The notes under the pieces are model-generated. The model had not been told where the DNA came from. It ran no database searches and saw only the letters and a list, made by a program, of their open reading frames with translations. From the NCBI RefSeq assembly GCF_002846365.1, contig NZ_PJMW01000002.1, positions 930,001-994,000 of the forward strand: a stretch of 64,000 nt of DNA. Direction: 5' to 3'. Source of the DNA: Nocardia fluminea. GTDB taxonomy: Bacteria; Actinomycetota; Actinomycetes; Mycobacteriales; Mycobacteriaceae. Shown piece after piece: positions 46,201 to 53,678 of this stretch (its first letter is position 1; every line of letters starts with the position of its first letter). Position numbers and translations under genes: made by a program.

Positions 46201-46335
46201 CTTCGCCGCGGCATCGGCCGCGTTCTGCGCGAGCTCGGTGAGCAGCCGGTCCCGGTAGCCCGCGGCCACCAGATCCGCCTCGCTGGCACTGTCCTCGCGT
46301 AACCGCGTCGGCGAATCGCGCCACGCGGCAAGCAC
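43204..46335 (-). CDS. Sacsin-like GHKL ATPase
   Basis: A protein of at least 1043 residues with an Hsp90/sacsin-type GHKL ATPase at the N-terminus: N-box LLTELAQNAADAAAK (about 32-46), HVANTGAPLSVSGVHAL and G2 loop QVGRFGVGFTAVRSVGDE. The middle and C-terminal parts (about 150-1043) match no domain I know; residues about 385-510 are an acidic low-complexity insert (FEDLFAADEYADADEG). GTG 46335 is the first normal start, but the frame upstream reads DPFGTAQLRAG and continues to within the DUF3027 gene stop, so the true N-terminus may lie near 46370 on an unusual codon. The gene almost abuts the DUF3027 gene and is probably translated from the same mRNA. Function unknown, perhaps a chaperone. 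Confidence 0.78.
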   Translation of the reverse strand: MLAAWRDSPTRLREDSASEADLVAAGYRDRLLTELAQNAADAAAKAGVAGELVVRVLDGRLHVANTGAPLSVSGVHALTALRASGKAGTAQVGRFGVGFTAVRSVGDEIEVRSTTGSLRFSRVATLNAMHDTGIAVPDDLTAIAPPVLRLAWPVPTTPLAGADTEIVVHLRDDIDPVALLDAMRAEAPDLLLELPALQRIRIEADQFTSAVTILAPRTQPADPDATRPTATADVSGADEPGTLSQLTITLPSGARRAWWQYRTARARWLLPLRHGRPVATAPDVLRAPTRSDEELSLPAILVADIPMQPDRRRLLPGARIAELTTGYADFARTLPPRDRLVLVPTPGFARSEADAILREALITELRTHPWLPVCATRDTAVADPSDFSDLPGSPESPGLTAPFGQSGTAPDAPRFEDLFAADEYADADEGHATGSARGASTPDDLPGLAALFASAESEASGSDEPHLASNEFASHSESFASDEPVYEPTHPDAPCSTPTRASVFPDLTTELAAILAEITGPLVIAELSGRAGQDKLAVLDVHRLGPAAVAELSSGLDREPRWWRRFYAALEPFVVDTRTAEEFGALAVPLTDGRLVTGPRTVVLDDQLTVAVPVHWARLVHPDATHPLLGRLGARSASSDDLLTDPALRDLLEHDPADPDTVAAVLQLAPFASHGALPDWLGLLELPDATGELCPADELLLPGAPLAGFLAPDAPFGTIAETAVAEYGERALRAIGVGWGFAVLTDPEPTGPDHDLDDEQAWWDSLSEDPRQLTAVRDLDLVDEDRWPRALRHLLAEPRTRALLADRDGYTTWWLHRHAHIDGIPLGRLHHPDDNEFDGLLPVFAVAGIEGPDLDALRPALVRPDIMSAALAEELLDALADPSKSPAPEVIARTNARLAAAVASGVLDPRELDLPEQIRALSGDVVDASTAMVLDQPCFGLVVPPQRLVAGDTAHARALAGLLDLPLVSEEVSAEVLGTGRRSTWAAEPLGVVLRQLWSPRDVAGELVLHETLEVHLRGAISGTVHVPWWVEGDVTHVQAPRG

Positions 46336-46379
46336 TCCGGCCCGCAGCTGCGCGGTGCCGAACGGGTCACCCGCTCCGT

Positions 46380-48098
46380 TCAGCGCGACACCGACGATCC
46401 GTGCTCACTCAGATCAGCCGACGCGGCCGACTCGCCGGATTCCGCTCCACCCGACACCGATGCCGCACCTTCCGCGGCAGCATCGGCACTCACCTCCGCG
46501 GTTTCGGCGGCAGCCTCCGCGTCCGGCGTAGCCTCGGTCGCCGACGCGGCCGCCGCGCCGGCGGCAGCCGTCTCCGTGTCCGACTCGACCTCCGCATCCG
46601 AGACAACTCCGGTCTCAGCGGCAGCCGATTCGTCGCCGACGCCGAGTTCCGCGGCCGGGACAGTCTCGGTAGGAACATCGGTGTCCGAAGCCAGTTCGGC
46701 GGCGATGACCTCGTCAGACGTCTCCGGCAGGCTGCCCTCGGCGAGCGCCGAACGCTCGGCATCCGCGGCGGCGACCGCTACGGCCTCTGCGGTTTCCTGC
46801 TGGTCACCCGCACGCTCCGCCGCGGCCGCACCGACCTCGGTCAACGCGTCAGCGGGGCTCTGATCGGTCGCTTCCTCGGTATCCGAGCCGGCCGGGACAG
46901 TGGCGATCGTCCCCGCCGCCACCTCGACCACCTCGATGGCCGGATCGGCGGACGCTTCCGCGACAACCTCCACGACCGCCGTGGCCGAGTCAGCGTCCGC
47001 CACGACATCGTCAACCGTTGTCGCCGAATCCTCAGCAGCCACCTGTGCCACGGCCTCCGTCGCCGATCCCTCGGCCACCGCCTGGGATTCAACCGCCGTT
47101 GCGGAATCCTCGGCAACCGGCTGGTGCGCAACCTTCTTCGCGGAGTCCTCGGCAGAGTTCTGGGGCGCAACCGCCGATACCGAATCCTCAGCACCCTGTG
47201 TCGCAACCTTCGATGCCACGTCTTCGGAAGTCGCCTCGGTCGCTACCTCCGATACGGAGTCCTCAGCGAGAGCCTGGGCCCCAGCCGTCGATGCCGTGTC
47301 CTCGGCTGCCGCCGCGGACTCGGCCTTGTCGATCGCGTCCTCCACAGCCGGGCGGACGATTTCCACGAAATCCACCGCGTGGTCGTCGAACGCCTCGTAC
47401 AGGGGGGATCCGTTGCCGCTGGGGGCGACCACGTCGGAGTGGGCGCCGCAGCCGTATTCGATGTGGACGACGTGGCCGTCGGCGCCCATCGCGTTGCCGC
47501 AGACGCCGAAGGACTCGCGCAGGGCGCCGGCCAGTGGCAGGTAGAAGCCGCACATGCCGCAGGTGCCGGGGGCGGCCTTGGCCATCTCGGTTTCGGGGCC
47601 GTACTCGGTGTACCAGCGCTGGGCGGCGTCGGCGCGGCCTTCCAGGCTGAGCACCTGGACGCGGCCGAGGCCGACCTCGCGCGCCACCTCGTCGATCACC
47701 GGGTCGCCGGTGGCGACGTAGCCGGGGACCAGGCGGGGGTCGTCGGCGGGCGTCGCGAGCAGGTCGCCGGGGCCGAGGTCGCCGGGGCGGACCCGCTGCT
47801 CCCACGGGACGAAATCGGGGGCGATCAGGGCATCGAGGGCAGGCAGCAACGCCGACTCGCTCACCGTCGCGTGGTCGGCGCCGGGGGGCGCGGCGACCAC
47901 GACGGCCCACTGCCAGCCGCGGTAGCCGGGCAGGGTCGCCTCGAACCGGTGGGTGGCCGCGGTGTCGTCCTCGGCGCTCACCCCCAGATGGACTCCTACC
48001 CCGTCGGGTTCCAACGCGACGAGCGCACGACGTGCGACCTCGGCCGCGTCGGCCAGAACGGGACGCACGCCGGACTCCGAAACAGATACTGCGCTCAC
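46380..48098 (-). CDS. DUF3027 protein with long acidic repeat tail
   Basis: A 572-residue protein. Residues about 10-255 are DUF3027: VRPVLADAAEVARRALVALE, FVPWEQRVRPGDLGPGDLL and QRWYTEYGPETEMAKAAPGT, with a likely metal site CGMCGFYLPLAG, FGVCGNAMGADG and IEYGCGAHSD. Residues about 265-572 are an Ala/Val/Glu/Asp/Ser-rich, strongly acidic tail with repeats of AEDSAT-type units, predicted to be disordered. The M. tuberculosis relative, as recalled, has only about 260 residues, so the tail is an extra. I prefer GTG 48098 over ATG 48107 because CAAAAT on the minus strand ends 7 bases upstream. It precedes the GHKL ATPase gene in the same operon. Confidence 0.75.
   Translation of the reverse strand: MSAVSVSESGVRPVLADAAEVARRALVALEPDGVGVHLGVSAEDDTAATHRFEATLPGYRGWQWAVVVAAPPGADHATVSESALLPALDALIAPDFVPWEQRVRPGDLGPGDLLATPADDPRLVPGYVATGDPVIDEVAREVGLGRVQVLSLEGRADAAQRWYTEYGPETEMAKAAPGTCGMCGFYLPLAGALRESFGVCGNAMGADGHVVHIEYGCGAHSDVVAPSGNGSPLYEAFDDHAVDFVEIVRPAVEDAIDKAESAAAAEDTASTAGAQALAEDSVSEVATEATSEDVASKVATQGAEDSVSAVAPQNSAEDSAKKVAHQPVAEDSATAVESQAVAEGSATEAVAQVAAEDSATTVDDVVADADSATAVVEVVAEASADPAIEVVEVAAGTIATVPAGSDTEEATDQSPADALTEVGAAAAERAGDQQETAEAVAVAAADAERSALAEGSLPETSDEVIAAELASDTDVPTETVPAAELGVGDESAAAETGVVSDAEVESDTETAAAGAAAASATEATPDAEAAAETAEVSADAAAEGAASVSGGAESGESAASADLSEHGSSVSR
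46383..47310. repeat. Coding repeat region: acidic tail of the DUF3027 protein
   Basis: The minus-strand frame carries repeated AEDSAT, AEDSVS and AEGSAT-type codon blocks, densest at 46990-47290, then degenerates into Ala/Glu/Val-rich sequence to the stop. The DNA is less uniform than a perfect tandem repeat, so it is old or relaxed. Confidence 0.7.
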
Positions 48099-48116
48099 GG
48101 CATACATTTTGCCGTA
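48098..48116. promoter_or_regulatory. Overlapping divergent leaderless promoters
   Basis: The starts of the DUF3027 gene (48098, minus) and the glutamine cyclotransferase gene (48116, plus) are only 17 bases apart. TACATT (48103-48108) is 7 bases before ATG 48116; CAAAAT on the minus strand (48111-48106) is 7 bases before GTG 48098. The two -10 elements share bases, so the promoters should compete. Confidence 0.55.
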
Positions 48117-48892
48117 TGAAGTGCAATCGCAGTTCGTTGGCCGTCGCAGTGCTGGTCAGTGTGCTCGGCGCGGGGGCTTGTAGCGGCCCTGAGGAGCCCG
48201 GACCGCCGCGGTGGCGAGTCGAGGTGATCGGCTCGTCACCGCACGATCCGCAGGCCTTCACCCAGGGCCTGGAAGTGATCGACGGCGTGCGTTACGAGAG
48301 CACCGGAATGTGGGGCGTGTCGACCGCGCGGGCCACCGACCAGCGCACGGGCACCGAAACGGCCCGGGTGGCGCTGCCGGGCCGGGTGTTCGGCGAGGGC
48401 ATGACCAGGGCGGGCGCGATCGTGTGGCAGCTCACCTGGCAGGACGGTTTCGCCATCGCCCGCGACCCGGTGACCCTCGCGGAGACCGGTCGCGCCGGCT
48501 ATCAGGGTGAGGGCTGGGGATTGTGCGCACAGCCACAGCGGCTGGTGATGAGCGACGGCACCGGCACGCTCACCTTCCGCGACCCGGTGACGTTCGCGCA
48601 GACCGGCTCGGTGACGCTGTCGGGCTACCGCGATCCGAAGCCGAACGAACTCGACTGCGCCGAGGACGGCACCGTCTACGCGAACAACTATCCGACGGAC
48701 GAGATTCTGCGCATCGATCCCGAGACCGGCCGGATTCTGGCCGTGATCGACGCGGGCGGACTGCTCACCCCCGCCGAACGCGCGGGCACCGATGTGCTCA
48801 ACGGCATCGCTCACCTGCCCGGCACCGATCGATTCCTGCTGACCGGCAAGTACTGGCCGCGCATGTTCGAAGTGCGATTCGTCGGGGAATAA
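48116..48892 (+). CDS. Glutaminyl-peptide cyclotransferase, secreted
   Basis: A 258-residue glutamine cyclotransferase (plant/bacterial beta-propeller type) that forms N-terminal pyroglutamate. The N-terminal hydrophobic segment ends LGAGACSGPEEP, so it is probably a lipoprotein or cleaved export signal (the lipobox is imperfect). Family motifs are HDPQAFTQGLEVIDGVRYES, YQGEGWGLCAQPQRLVMSDG, YRDPKPNELDCAEDGTVYAN and DVLNGIAHLPGTDRFLLTGK. It acts outside the membrane on exported proteins. ATG 48116 is 7 bases after TACATT, so leaderless; the frame to 48032 runs into the divergent gene. Confidence 0.9.
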   Translation: MKCNRSSLAVAVLVSVLGAGACSGPEEPGPPRWRVEVIGSSPHDPQAFTQGLEVIDGVRYESTGMWGVSTARATDQRTGTETARVALPGRVFGEGMTRAGAIVWQLTWQDGFAIARDPVTLAETGRAGYQGEGWGLCAQPQRLVMSDGTGTLTFRDPVTFAQTGSVTLSGYRDPKPNELDCAEDGTVYANNYPTDEILRIDPETGRILAVIDAGGLLTPAERAGTDVLNGIAHLPGTDRFLLTGKYWPRMFEVRFVGE

Positions 48893-48961
48893 CCCCGGTG
48901 TGGCCGACATTGCCGCGGCGCGGGTGAACACGCGCCGCCCGAGTGGGACAGAATTGAACTT

Positions 48962-50851
48962 GTGACTACGCCCCGCGATCCATCCGGTCCTGACCGTGGT
49001 CGCCGGGACGGTACTGCCGCCGACCCACATCCCGGCTACGGGCAGTACCCGCCGCGCGCACCGCGCAAGGTCTTCCCCCGGCCCGAACGGTCGCTGCCGG
49101 CCGAGCCGCCGACGGTCCGGTCGAAAAGCCTGTTCCGGCGCCACCGCCCCGTCGACCCCGGCGCCTCGACCACACCCGTGCCCGACGCGGCACCCACCGC
49201 ACGCTCGTCGGATGACCATCCGAAGAGCCGACCGCCTTTCGGCGATCGGCGCGACCCGGTCGCGCCACGGGACGAGCATCCGCGGGATCGACCGCCGTTG
49301 GACGATCGGGCCCGACCAGCCGCCCCGCGCGACGAGCAATGGCCCGCCGACCAGCCGACCGGCCCGGACGGCACCCGTCCGTTTCCTCGCGACGAAGGCG
49401 TCGACGACCCGGTCAACCAGCGCGTCCCCCGCAAACTCACCGTCACCCGCGTAGCCGCCATGCGCAGCCGCGAACTCACCGAACGCGGCATCGCCACCTT
49501 CCAGCGCGCCGCCAAGGCCGACGGCGCCGACCAGTCCGGCCTGACCGCGCTCACCTACGCCACCATGGCGAACTTCGCACTCGACGCCGCGATCGCCGTC
49601 GCCCTGGCCAACACCCTGTTCTTCGCCAGCGCCACCGCCGAATCCAAGACCAAGGTGGCCCTGTACCTGCTGATCACCATCGCGCCGTTCGCGCTGATCG
49701 CGCCGCTGATCGGCCCGCTGCTCGACCGGTTGCAACGCGGTCGCAGACTGGCGCTGGCGACGACCTTCGGCCTGCGGGCGGCTTTCGCGCTGCTGCTGAT
49801 CTTCAACATCGACACCTGGGGCTTGTATCCGCTGGCTCTGTGCATGATGGTCGGCTCGAAGTCCTTCGCCGTGCTCAAGAGCGCGGTGACGCCACGCGTG
49901 CTGCCACCGGATATCGACCTGGTGCGCACCAATTCCCGGCTCACCGTGTTCGGCCTGGTCGGCGGCACCATCGGCGCGGGCGCCCTGGCCGCGCTGACCG
50001 CCCTGATCGCGGGTTCCACCGGCGCGTTGATCTTCGCCACCGGCATCGCCGTCGCGGGTGTGTTCCTCAGCTTGCGCATTCCGCGCTGGGTCGAGGTGAC
50101 CGAGGGAGAGGTCCCCGCGACACTGACCTACCACGGCCCCGACGCGCACACCGAGGTCATCCACCGCGGCGAGCAGTCCTCGGTGCCGCCACGGAAACGA
50201 CGTCAGCCGCTGGGCCGCGCGGTGGTCACCGGTCTGTGGGGCAACAGTTCGATCCGCGTGCTCACCGGCTTCCTCACCTTCTACATCGCCTTCGTCGCCA
50301 AGGGTTCGGGCGGTAGCCCCACCGAACAGGCGGCGATGCTCGGCCTGGTCGGGGCGGCGGCGGCCATCGGCAACTTCGGCGGCAACGCGACCGGCGCGCG
50401 ACTGCAACTGGGCAGGCCGTCGCCGGTGGTGCTCGGCTGCACCGGCGCGTGCGCGGTGGTCGCGCTGTTCGCCGCGTTCACCGGGAATCTGTTCGGCGCC
50501 GCCGTAGCCGCGCTGGTGGCCTCGGCGGCGAGCGCGCTCGCGAAGGTCTCCCTCGACGCCGCCATCCAGGACGACCTCCCCCCGGAATCGATCGCGTCCG
50601 GGTTCGGCCGTTCGGAGACCGTGCTGCAACTGAGCTGGGTCGTGGGCGGGGCGGCCGGTGTGCTGATGCCGATCGAGTACTGGAAGGGTTTCGCCTTGAT
50701 CAGCGTGATCCTGCTGGCCGGACTGCTCCAGACGTTCGTCAGCTATACCGGGCACTCCCTGCTGCCGGGTCTGGGTGGCAATCGCCCCCAGCACATCGAG
50801 CAGGAAGTGCCCAACATTCATCCGAGAGGGACAGGAGACCCCACCTGGTGA
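48962..50851 (+). CDS. MFS transporter with long cytoplasmic N-terminal extension (Rv0876c-like)
   Basis: A 629-residue protein. Residues 1-160 are soluble, rich in Pro, Arg and Asp, with repeats of the kind PPLDDRARPAAPRDEQ and PPFGDRRDPVAPRDEH. The rest is an MFS-like fold: helices begin at about 195 (LTYATMANFALDAAIAVALA); LLDRLQRGRRLALATTFGLR is the loop 2-3 motif, and the second half includes LQLGRPSPVVLGCTGACAVV. The substrate is unknown. In M. tuberculosis Rv0876c is a comparable transporter followed by a DUF2771 protein (Rv0875c), the same order as here. The start is GTG 48962, and the stop overlaps the next gene's GTG. Confidence 0.82.
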   Translation: MTTPRDPSGPDRGRRDGTAADPHPGYGQYPPRAPRKVFPRPERSLPAEPPTVRSKSLFRRHRPVDPGASTTPVPDAAPTARSSDDHPKSRPPFGDRRDPVAPRDEHPRDRPPLDDRARPAAPRDEQWPADQPTGPDGTRPFPRDEGVDDPVNQRVPRKLTVTRVAAMRSRELTERGIATFQRAAKADGADQSGLTALTYATMANFALDAAIAVALANTLFFASATAESKTKVALYLLITIAPFALIAPLIGPLLDRLQRGRRLALATTFGLRAAFALLLIFNIDTWGLYPLALCMMVGSKSFAVLKSAVTPRVLPPDIDLVRTNSRLTVFGLVGGTIGAGALAALTALIAGSTGALIFATGIAVAGVFLSLRIPRWVEVTEGEVPATLTYHGPDAHTEVIHRGEQSSVPPRKRRQPLGRAVVTGLWGNSSIRVLTGFLTFYIAFVAKGSGGSPTEQAAMLGLVGAAAAIGNFGGNATGARLQLGRPSPVVLGCTGACAVVALFAAFTGNLFGAAVAALVASAASALAKVSLDAAIQDDLPPESIASGFGRSETVLQLSWVVGGAAGVLMPIEYWKGFALISVILLAGLLQTFVSYTGHSLLPGLGGNRPQHIEQEVPNIHPRGTGDPTW

Positions 50852-51369
50852 GCAAGCTCAACGCTCGAACGATCGTCGCGCTGGTCGCGGCCGGACTACT
50901 CGCGGTCGTCGCGGTGACCGCGGTGTGGGTGGGGGTGGCGGTGTCGAAGGCGCCCGCGCACAATCCCCAGCTCACCGCGTACGCGCACGGCACGACGATC
51001 ACCGTCGACCCGTTCATGTATTGCACGGTGCGGATGGAGAACTGCCGGTACGGCGAGACCGCGCCACTGGAGGTCCCCGTCGGTGACCCCGTGCAGCTCT
51101 CGCTGCCCGACGCCGTCTCCGAGTCCCCCTGGCTGATCCAGCTGATCTACCAGCGCCCCAGCGGCGAACAGCTGGACCGGGTGCTCAGCTTCGCCGACTA
51201 CCCCAACCGTGCCAGGGCGCTCACCATCGAGTCGAAGCCGGAACCCGACCTGCGCCTGATCGGCATCGAGGTACAGCTCCCCATCCTGGCGCGCGATATC
51301 GCCACCGGCCAGGAAAGCTACATCCCGCACGCCGCCTGGTCGATAGTCACGCCGGAACCCGAGCAATAA
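50848..51369 (+). CDS. DUF2771 exported protein (Rv0875c-like)
   Basis: A 173-residue protein with an N-terminal membrane anchor or signal (VALVAAGLLAVVAVTAVWVG) followed by DUF2771: HNPQLTAYAHGTTITVDPFM, YCTVRMENCRYGETAPLEVP, VQLSLPDAVSESPWLIQLIY and LIGIEVQLPILARDIATGQE. Two Cys in that region (YCTVRMENC) may form a disulfide outside the cell. GTG 50848 overlaps the stop of the MFS gene by four bases, so it is coupled to it; upstream frames run inside the MFS gene. Function unknown. Confidence 0.85.
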   Translation: MSKLNARTIVALVAAGLLAVVAVTAVWVGVAVSKAPAHNPQLTAYAHGTTITVDPFMYCTVRMENCRYGETAPLEVPVGDPVQLSLPDAVSESPWLIQLIYQRPSGEQLDRVLSFADYPNRARALTIESKPEPDLRLIGIEVQLPILARDIATGQESYIPHAAWSIVTPEPEQ

Positions 51370-51399
51370 CCCCCGCGGCGCCGATCAACTGCCACCCGC

Positions 51400-51535
51400 C
51401 CGGTGTGCCGCGCGGGTAGCCGCCGACCAGAACTCAACCCCGCACATCCCGACCTCGAGGAGGGATCCGCCGCGCAGCGGCGGGTTCGGGACCGGCGGGG
51501 CCGCGAACTCGAGCGCGCCAGCGCTCCAAATACTC
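51400..51535. repeat. Palindromic intergenic sequence, possible third repeat copy
   Basis: The gap between the convergent DUF2771 and cold-shock genes holds several inverted segments, including GGATCCGCCGCGCAGCGGCGG (51463-51484) and CGCGAACTCGAG/CTCGAGG arms. It ends GCGCGCCAGCGCTCCAAATACTCAG, which recalls GGCGCCAGCCGCCAAGAGATTCAG of the repeat at 5560-5590. The similarity is partial, so membership of that family is tentative. It would also serve as a terminator. Confidence 0.45.
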
Positions 51536-51959
51536 AGTGATCGAGTTCGCGTGCCACGGCTCGCACGACCTCGGAAATACGCTGCGACATCTTGCGATCC
51601 GGGTACTTGCCCCGTCGCAGATCCGGCTGCACTGTGCTCTCGAGCAGCGTGATCATGTCCTCGACCAGGCCGTGCAGTTCGTCGGGCGTTTTACGCGGCC
51701 CGGCGTCCTTGCGCGCGGGCGCCTGTCCACGGTCGCGGTCGCGGGCGACGGTCGGCGGCGCCTCCAGCACGGTCACGCTGAGCGCCTGCGGCCCACGGCG
51801 ACCGGCGGCCATGCCGAATTCGACACGCTGTCCGGGCTTGAGTCCCTCGACGCCCTCGGGCAGCGCGGACGAGCGGACATAGACGTCCTCGCCCTCGTCT
51901 TGAGACAGGAAGCCGAAGCCCTTCTCGACGTCGTACCACTTCACCCGGCCGGTCGGCAC
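51534..51959 (-). CDS. Cold-shock domain protein (CspB-like) with C-terminal extension
   Basis: A 141-residue cold-shock protein. Residues 1-70 are the nucleic-acid-binding domain: [20 protein letters not shown] (RNP1 KGFGFL) and [23 protein letters not shown]2 reads DVYVR, not the usual VFVH, so the second aromatic-binding patch is altered. Residues about 75-105 are a basic linker, and 106-141 a helical tail ([20 protein letters not shown]). Rv0871 (CspB, 135 residues) has the same length. GTG 51959 is the preferred start because GGGTGA stands 6 bases upstream; GTG 51968 is possible. Confidence 0.85.
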   Translation of the reverse strand: MPTGRVKWYDVEKGFGFLSQDEGEDVYVRSSALPEGVEGLKPGQRVEFGMAAGRRGPQALSVTVLEAPPTVARDRDRGQAPARKDAGPRKTPDELHGLVEDMITLLESTVQPDLRRGKYPDRKMSQRISEVVRAVARELDH

Positions 51960-52121
51960 TGCGCTCACCCGTTCATCATTCGGCACCCGAACCCTTGTGG
52001 CCCGGGTTACACAATCCTGCTTGTCGCGAAAAGAACGCGCCCCCCAACAAGGCGGGACGCGATGTGGTGCGAGTCTACCCCGGTGGCTATATCGCGAGCA
52101 CATCAGTTTTACGGTTCATCG

Positions 52122-52358
52122 GTGACGAACTCACCAGATCCGGCTTCGCCCGCTCCGCGACGCTCCGGCGATCGCCTGCTGCACGTGGCCCTCGTCCTGT
52201 TCGGTATCGGCATCCTGGCGGTGATCGGGATCTTCGTGACGCCGATCGTGTCCGACAGCGATCCGGGGCTGTGGCTCTACGGCCTGGCGATGCTCGCGCC
52301 CGTCGGCTTCCTGCTCGCGCTGGTTTTCGCGCTGCGGTCGGGCCGACGCGCGCGTTGA
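52122..52358 (+). CDS. Small membrane protein (two helices)
   Basis: A 78-residue membrane protein. Residues 1-18 are soluble (VTNSPDPASPAPRRSGDRLL); helices lie at about 20-42 (VALVLFGIGILAVIGIFVTP) and 50-72 (YGLAMLAPVGFLLALVFALR), with a basic end RSGRRAR. GTG 52122 follows TACGGT (52110-52115) by 6 bases, so a leaderless start is strongly suggested. It is divergent from the cold-shock gene, as Rv0870c is in M. tuberculosis, but shorter. Function unknown. Confidence 0.72.
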   Translation: MTNSPDPASPAPRRSGDRLLHVALVLFGIGILAVIGIFVTPIVSDSDPGLWLYGLAMLAPVGFLLALVFALRSGRRAR

Positions 52359-52400
52359 CGCATCAACCGACTACCCCCCGGATTGTCATCCAACTAAACA

Positions 52401-52416
52401 TGTGACCTTCGTCACA
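52401..52416 (+). promoter_or_regulatory. CRP (Rv3676/GlxR-type) binding site
   Basis: TGTGACCTTCGTCACA is a perfect TGTGA-N6-TCACA palindrome, the consensus for CRP-family proteins. It lies about 330 bases before the rpf start, upstream of the structured leader. M. tuberculosis rpfA is known to be controlled by the CRP homologue Rv3676, which makes the site convincing. Confidence 0.8.
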
Positions 52417-52419
52417 TAA

Positions 52420-53340
<921 letters not shown>

Positions 53341-53359
53341 TCGTTTGAGTTCCACACAA

Positions 53360-53398
53360 CAAGAGCCCGCATCCTCGAGGATGCGGGCTCTTGTTTTT
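53360..53398 (+). terminator. Rho-independent terminator of rpfA
   Basis: CAAGAGCCCGCATCCT and AGGATGCGGGCTCTTG form a 16-bp perfect stem followed by TTTTT (53394-53398). This is the only classical intrinsic terminator with a T-run in the window; it also reads back towards the convergent 63-residue gene. Confidence 0.92.
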
Positions 53399-53408
53399 CT
53401 CGTCCGAG

Positions 53409-53600
53409 TTACACCCGGTTGATGGTGGTCTGGGGGTGCACGTACGGCAGCGTCGCGGCCGGGACGGGAAACTCGGTGTCCTCACCGAAAGGCGAGAGAT
53501 TACCGGCACGGGTCGACGACAATTCGGTCACGGCGTGCTCGCCGTCGGCCACCTCGGGCCAGCCGTTGTCGACGTAGGGTTTCTTCGATTTGTTCACCAC
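53409..53600 (-). CDS. Small conserved hypothetical protein
   Basis: A 63-residue protein: VNKSKKPYVDNGWPEVADGE, then AVTELSSTRAGNLSPFGEDT and EFPVPAATLPYVHPQTTINR. It has no membrane helix, no Cys, and an extended Pro-rich pattern. GTG 53600 follows CAGAAT by 6 bases; GTG 53597 is an alternative. The longer frame to 53954 overlaps the divergent helicase-associated gene and was rejected. The position next to that gene is like the small Rv0863 of M. tuberculosis. Function unknown. Confidence 0.7.
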   Translation of the reverse strand: MVNKSKKPYVDNGWPEVADGEHAVTELSSTRAGNLSPFGEDTEFPVPAATLPYVHPQTTINRV

Positions 53601-53678
53601 GCCCTCATTCTGGCATACCGCGTTTATCGGCGGCTGGTGCCGCGAGGTCGAGGCGGCCGAGAACTGTAGGCTCGATCG

